DNA of 64,000 nucleotides from DASQFI01 sp963780895. Lineage in GTDB: Bacteria; Acidobacteriota; Vicinamibacteria; Vicinamibacterales; SCN-69-37. Numbering within the stretch: the first letter of the stretch is position 1; every line of letters begins with the position of its first letter. The stretch covers positions 868,001 to 932,000 of the forward strand of contig CAWAEG010000001.1 of assembly GCA_963780895.1 (NCBI GenBank), in the 5' to 3' direction. This document shows positions 61,404-64,000 of this stretch, one piece after another. Below the pieces are notes generated by a model, which worked only from the letters and a program-made list of their open reading frames with translations, had not been told where the DNA came from and searched no databases. A program made the position numbers and the translations under genes.

Positions 61404-63350
61404 TTACCGTCTCTGAAACTCCGGCGATCCCAGCGCGAGCGCGACCAGCTGCTGCGGGTTCTCAGCGCGCGCGAGCGTCTGGCGCGTCGTGTCCGCGACC
61501 TGGCCGGTGAGGATCGTCTGGATGAGTTTTTCGCGTGTGGCCTCGCTCGTGTCGGGCGCGAGCGACGTCAGGTCGAGCTGGAGCGGCATCCGCGCCATCT
61601 GCGCAGGACGCAGCGGCTGTCCGAATCCACCCTGCGGCTGGTTCGGACGCGGGCGCGCATTCGGCGGGAGTTGATCCGGCCGAATGGGACCGACCGTGTA
61701 CGGCTGCCCTGGCTGCCCTGGCTGACCGGCCGGACCAACGCCGGGTCGCGGTGCACTTGGCGGCGGACCGGGTTGTCCCAGACGGCCGCGGCCGCCCTGA
61801 CCCAGGCCCTGGCCGCCGTTCACGAGCGCCACAGCGAAGTTCATGCGATTGAGCAGCGCGCCGGTATTGACCCACGCGTCTGCGGTCATCGAGTACCCGG
61901 TCGGCGGCTGGCAGCCGTAGAGCGGCATCCCGAGCTGCTGCATCGTCTGCACCAACGGCTGCGCGTTCACGATGGTCGCGCCCGATCCTCGAATGGCCGA
62001 GACGACGAACTCGAGCGGGGTTTTCACCTTGGCGCGATACGCCTCAGCCGCGAAGAACTCCGGCGAGGTGATGATGACGCGCGTCACTTCGCGCAGGTCG
62101 CCCTTCGTGTCGAGAAACCTCTTCGCCGCGCGGTCGACGAGCGCCTTGGGCGGCTCATCAGCGACGAAGCGCTGCGCCAGCTTGAAGGAGATGTGGCGCG
62201 CGGTGTTCGGGTGCTTCGCCAGCATGTCCAGGACGCGTTCGCCCTCTTCCTGGCCGCCGCCTTTCGGGAAATTCGCGCCGAGGATCATCTTCTCGCCCGC
62301 GTCGTGCATCTGGGAACGGAACAGGAAGCTGCCGCCCATGCGCGGCTGATCGATCGTCCAGCCCGTGAGCGCGCGTGCGACCTCGATGACGTCCTTCTGG
62401 GTGTAGCCGCCGTCGACGCCGAGCGTGTGCAGCTCCATCAGCTCACGCGCGTAGTTTTCGTTGAGCCCTCGCTGCGGGCGCTGCTGCGGCTGGCGCGTCT
62501 GGAGCCGCTGCATGAGCTGACGGCGCTGCTCGGGCCGCAGACGGGGATCGCTCAGCCGGCGTTCCATCTCCGGGCTGATGACGACCGCGGCGTTCGGCGA
62601 GGAGCTCTGAAAGTTGTCGAGGTAGAACAGCATCGCCGGGCTGTGCGCGGTTGCGCCGAGCAGATCGCGGAAGCTGCCGAACACATGCGGGCGGATGACG
62701 TTCTGCTCGTAGTCGGTCAGGTACTGACGCACCTGACCCTTTCCGATGAACACGTTGAAGTGGTTGAACCAGAAATCGACGAGGACTTCCTCCAGTTGCC
62801 GCTCGGACATCGCGGCGCGGAGTAACTTCGCCTGCATCAGCTCCTGCGTAATGTTCTGCGCCGTCTGCTGGAGCATCCGGAGCTCGGGTGGCGGCGGCTG
62901 GCGAGGAGGCGTGACAGGCGGGTTCCCGGCCATCGTCGGGTCGGTCGCGGCCGGCGGCGGCGCCTGCTGCGCCTGCTGACGCTGGATCTGCCGGCGCATC
63001 TGGTCGGCCGCGGCGAACTGTTCGCCGAGCACGCGCGAGTCCATCGCGAGCGTTTCGAATTCGGCAAGCCTGGCGTCCATCGCGGCGTTGGGCACGCGAT
63101 CCGGATGCAGCTGCGCGTCGAGGTACGCGGCGAGCCCCATCTCCTGAACGCGTCCAACGTCGCCGGGCCGTGGGCCGAACCCGATCCGGTTCAGCACATG
63201 TGTGATCGTTTTGGCGTCGGCCTTGGCGGGAACCGCGCTCTCGCGCTGAGCCGAGACCGGACCGACCGTGACCGTGAGCAGGCCGGCCGTCGCGACGAGC
63301 GCCGCCAACCGGCGAATTGGGCGATAGGCGTTAGGCGTCATACACCTCAT
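61404..63350 (-). CDS. DUF1800 secreted protein
   Basis: The 648-residue exported protein has ATG at 63350 or, 9 nt in, at 63341; the signal is RLAALVATAGLLTVTVGPVSA. The DUF1800 core has THVLNRIGFGPRPGDVGRV, MGLAAYLDAQLHPD, FWFNHFNVFIGKGQVR, YTQKDVIEVARALTGWTID and DMLAKHPNTARHISFKLAQRFVADEPP, shown in pieces. It has a Gln/Pro-rich patch near 120-155 and a Pro/Gly-rich tract near 545-595. It is the partner of the DUF1501 protein; the pair may handle a secreted polymer. Confidence 0.92.
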   Translation of the reverse strand: MRCMTPNAYRPIRRLAALVATAGLLTVTVGPVSAQRESAVPAKADAKTITHVLNRIGFGPRPGDVGRVQEMGLAAYLDAQLHPDRVPNAAMDARLAEFETLAMDSRVLGEQFAAADQMRRQIQRQQAQQAPPPAATDPTMAGNPPVTPPRQPPPPELRMLQQTAQNITQELMQAKLLRAAMSERQLEEVLVDFWFNHFNVFIGKGQVRQYLTDYEQNVIRPHVFGSFRDLLGATAHSPAMLFYLDNFQSSSPNAAVVISPEMERRLSDPRLRPEQRRQLMQRLQTRQPQQRPQRGLNENYARELMELHTLGVDGGYTQKDVIEVARALTGWTIDQPRMGGSFLFRSQMHDAGEKMILGANFPKGGGQEEGERVLDMLAKHPNTARHISFKLAQRFVADEPPKALVDRAAKRFLDTKGDLREVTRVIITSPEFFAAEAYRAKVKTPLEFVVSAIRGSGATIVNAQPLVQTMQQLGMPLYGCQPPTGYSMTADAWVNTGALLNRMNFAVALVNGGQGLGQGGRGRLGQPGPPPSAPRPGVGPAGQPGQPGQPYTVGPIRPDQLPPNARPRPNQPQGGFGQPLRPAQMARMPLQLDLTSLAPDTSEATREKLIQTILTGQVADTTRQTLARAENPQQLVALALGSPEFQRR

Positions 63351-63451
63351 TTAGACCAGCGCGGCCTCAAAAGGGAAAAGGGACGTGGCCCGTCCTATTT
63401 TGACGGAATTGCCCTGCTTTCGGACAGCTTTGGCAGCCGGCTTGCACAGGA

Positions 63452-63555
63452 GGGGACGGGACTTTTTTCCACAGATTCGTCAGTTCAGGTGCCAGAGGTC
63501 GGCACCGACCTCTGGCACCTGAGGCCCTGAATCTGTGGAAAAAAGTCCCGTCCCC
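63452..63555. repeat. Composite 104-bp palindrome, GTCCCC family
   Basis: The perfect 26-bp outer arms 63452-63477 and 63530-63555 (GGGGACGGGACTTTTTTCC) enclose a second perfect 17- to 18-bp stem at 63485-63502 and 63505-63522 (CAGGTGCCAGAGGTCGG) with a 2-nt loop. Only about 7 nt on each side of the inner stem are unpaired. It lies 12 nt upstream of the lipoprotein ATG. Confidence 0.92.
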
Positions 63556-63567
63556 CCTGGAGGTGAT

Positions 63568-64000
63568 ATGGCGAAGCAATGGATGGCCCTGACGGCGGTG
63601 CTGGTCGTGGCAGGAGCGGGCTGTTCCCGCGGGACGGACCTCGAGAAGGTTCCGGTTGGCACCGAGGTCCAGCTCACGCGTGAGGACGGCGGCGTCGTCG
63701 AAGGGAAGCTGACCGCCCGTGACGCGGAGACGGTGAAGGTGGACGTCGGCCGCGTCACGCGGTCGGTCCCGCGAAAGGACATCGCGGACGTTCGCGTCGT
63801 CGATCCGAACGACAAGCCCGTCGGGTTGCCCGCGATCGCGAAGTTCCGCGAGTACACGGTACCCGCCGGCACGAAGATTTCCGTCCGGCTCGGCGAGCCT
63901 GTGAGCTCGGCCACGAGCAAGGTCGGAGACACCGTCAGCGCGACGCTCGCCGACCCGGTGACGATCGACGGCGTTCAAGTGCTGCCGGCCGGCAGCACCG
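63568..64000 (+). CDS. Lipoprotein with an envelope domain shared with the Pro-rich protein (3' end off window)
   Basis: The ATG at 63568 has GGAGG upstream. The signal peptide ends in a lipobox, VVAGAGCSRG, so Cys19 would be lipidated. The 144 visible residues give VGTEVQLTREDGGVVEGKLTARD (an SH3-like turn) and then EYTVPAGTKISVRLGEPVSSAT...GDTVSATLADPV, which aligns by eye with the domain of the gene at 47574. It runs past base 64000. Function unknown. Confidence 0.8.
   Translation, partial: MAKQWMALTAVLVVAGAGCSRGTDLEKVPVGTEVQLTREDGGVVEGKLTARDAETVKVDVGRVTRSVPRKDIADVRVVDPNDKPVGLPAIAKFREYTVPAGTKISVRLGEPVSSATSKVGDTVSATLADPVTIDGVQVLPAGST

Noticed and set aside
59997..62825. A 942-codon plus-strand open frame
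   Set aside because: It is antisense to the well-supported DUF1501 and DUF1800 genes and is Arg/Ala-rich with no domain. High GC keeps the complementary frame free of stops.

Overview
The window is high-GC bacterial chromosome and most likely comes from an Acidobacteriota of the Vicinamibacteria (subdivision 6) type. This is inferred from content, not from a marker gene. The pointers are a PadR regulator with a large two-module ABC permease (acidobacterial orphan-permease architecture), a vWFA-related secreted protein of the acidobacterial type, a DUF1501/DUF1800 pair, many secreted metallo- and serine peptidases with Gly/Arg-rich linkers, and abundant intergenic fold-back repeats. No rRNA, tRNA, CRISPR array, prophage or transposase gene was recognised.

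Layout. 1-6.2 kb: PadR regulator (cut by the window edge), ABC permease, PAS histidine kinase with a single-domain response regulator, and a broken di-haem cytochrome c peroxidase gene. 6.2-18.1 kb: vWFA protein, NAD-dependent epimerase, gamma-glutamyltranspeptidase, S9 peptidase, a small membrane protein, two tandem paralogous beta-barrel-like proteins and a third barrel protein. 18.3-24.1 kb: a tight five-gene minus-strand operon (alpha/beta esterase, ATP-grasp, GCS2 carboxylate-amine ligase, M29-like aminopeptidase, second ATP-grasp-like enzyme) with a divergent second esterase. I read it as a pathway making and trimming an unknown amide- or peptide-bonded metabolite. 24.2-29 kb: two amidohydrolase-superfamily genes and a small secreted protein. 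29-38.3 kb: an almost complete arginine regulon (argF, argJ, an acetylglutamate synthase-like GNAT, argD, argB, argC on minus; argR, argG, argH on plus) around a shared control region with two ArgR-box-like palindromes. 38.4-48.5 kb: an M16 peptidase/pseudopeptidase pair, an F420/NADP-reductase-like protein, a DisA_N-like (DACNV-type) sensor protein, ankyrin protein, M20 peptidase, iron-permease-like protein, glutathione peroxidase, SixA-like phosphatase and a Pro-rich glycine-zipper protein. 48.8-64 kb: two large M14-type exoproteins, ThiO-like oxidase, DUF4394 protein, pterin dehydratase, MerR regulator, a lone BMC-H microcompartment shell protein beside a D-threonine aldolase/D-serine dehydratase-like enzyme, the DUF1501/DUF1800 pair and a lipoprotein cut by the right edge.

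The most striking non-coding signal is that many gene junctions carry a fold-back (inverted-repeat) element, about twenty in 64 kb. They fall into families: GACCTCGGGTTTC palindromes, GTCCCC palindromes, and hairpins built from a short drifting word (TTCGAAC, CAATTACCC, GATAGATC, ATGAAG/CTTCAT, AGGCC, CGAAGGACA). Several abut start or stop codons and even encode protein ends: ArgH, ArgB and response-regulator C termini, and the apparent signal peptide of the M20 peptidase. A separate 124-bp dispersed repeat occurs twice.

All calls come from reading the sequence and remembered family motifs. No database or folding calculation was run.
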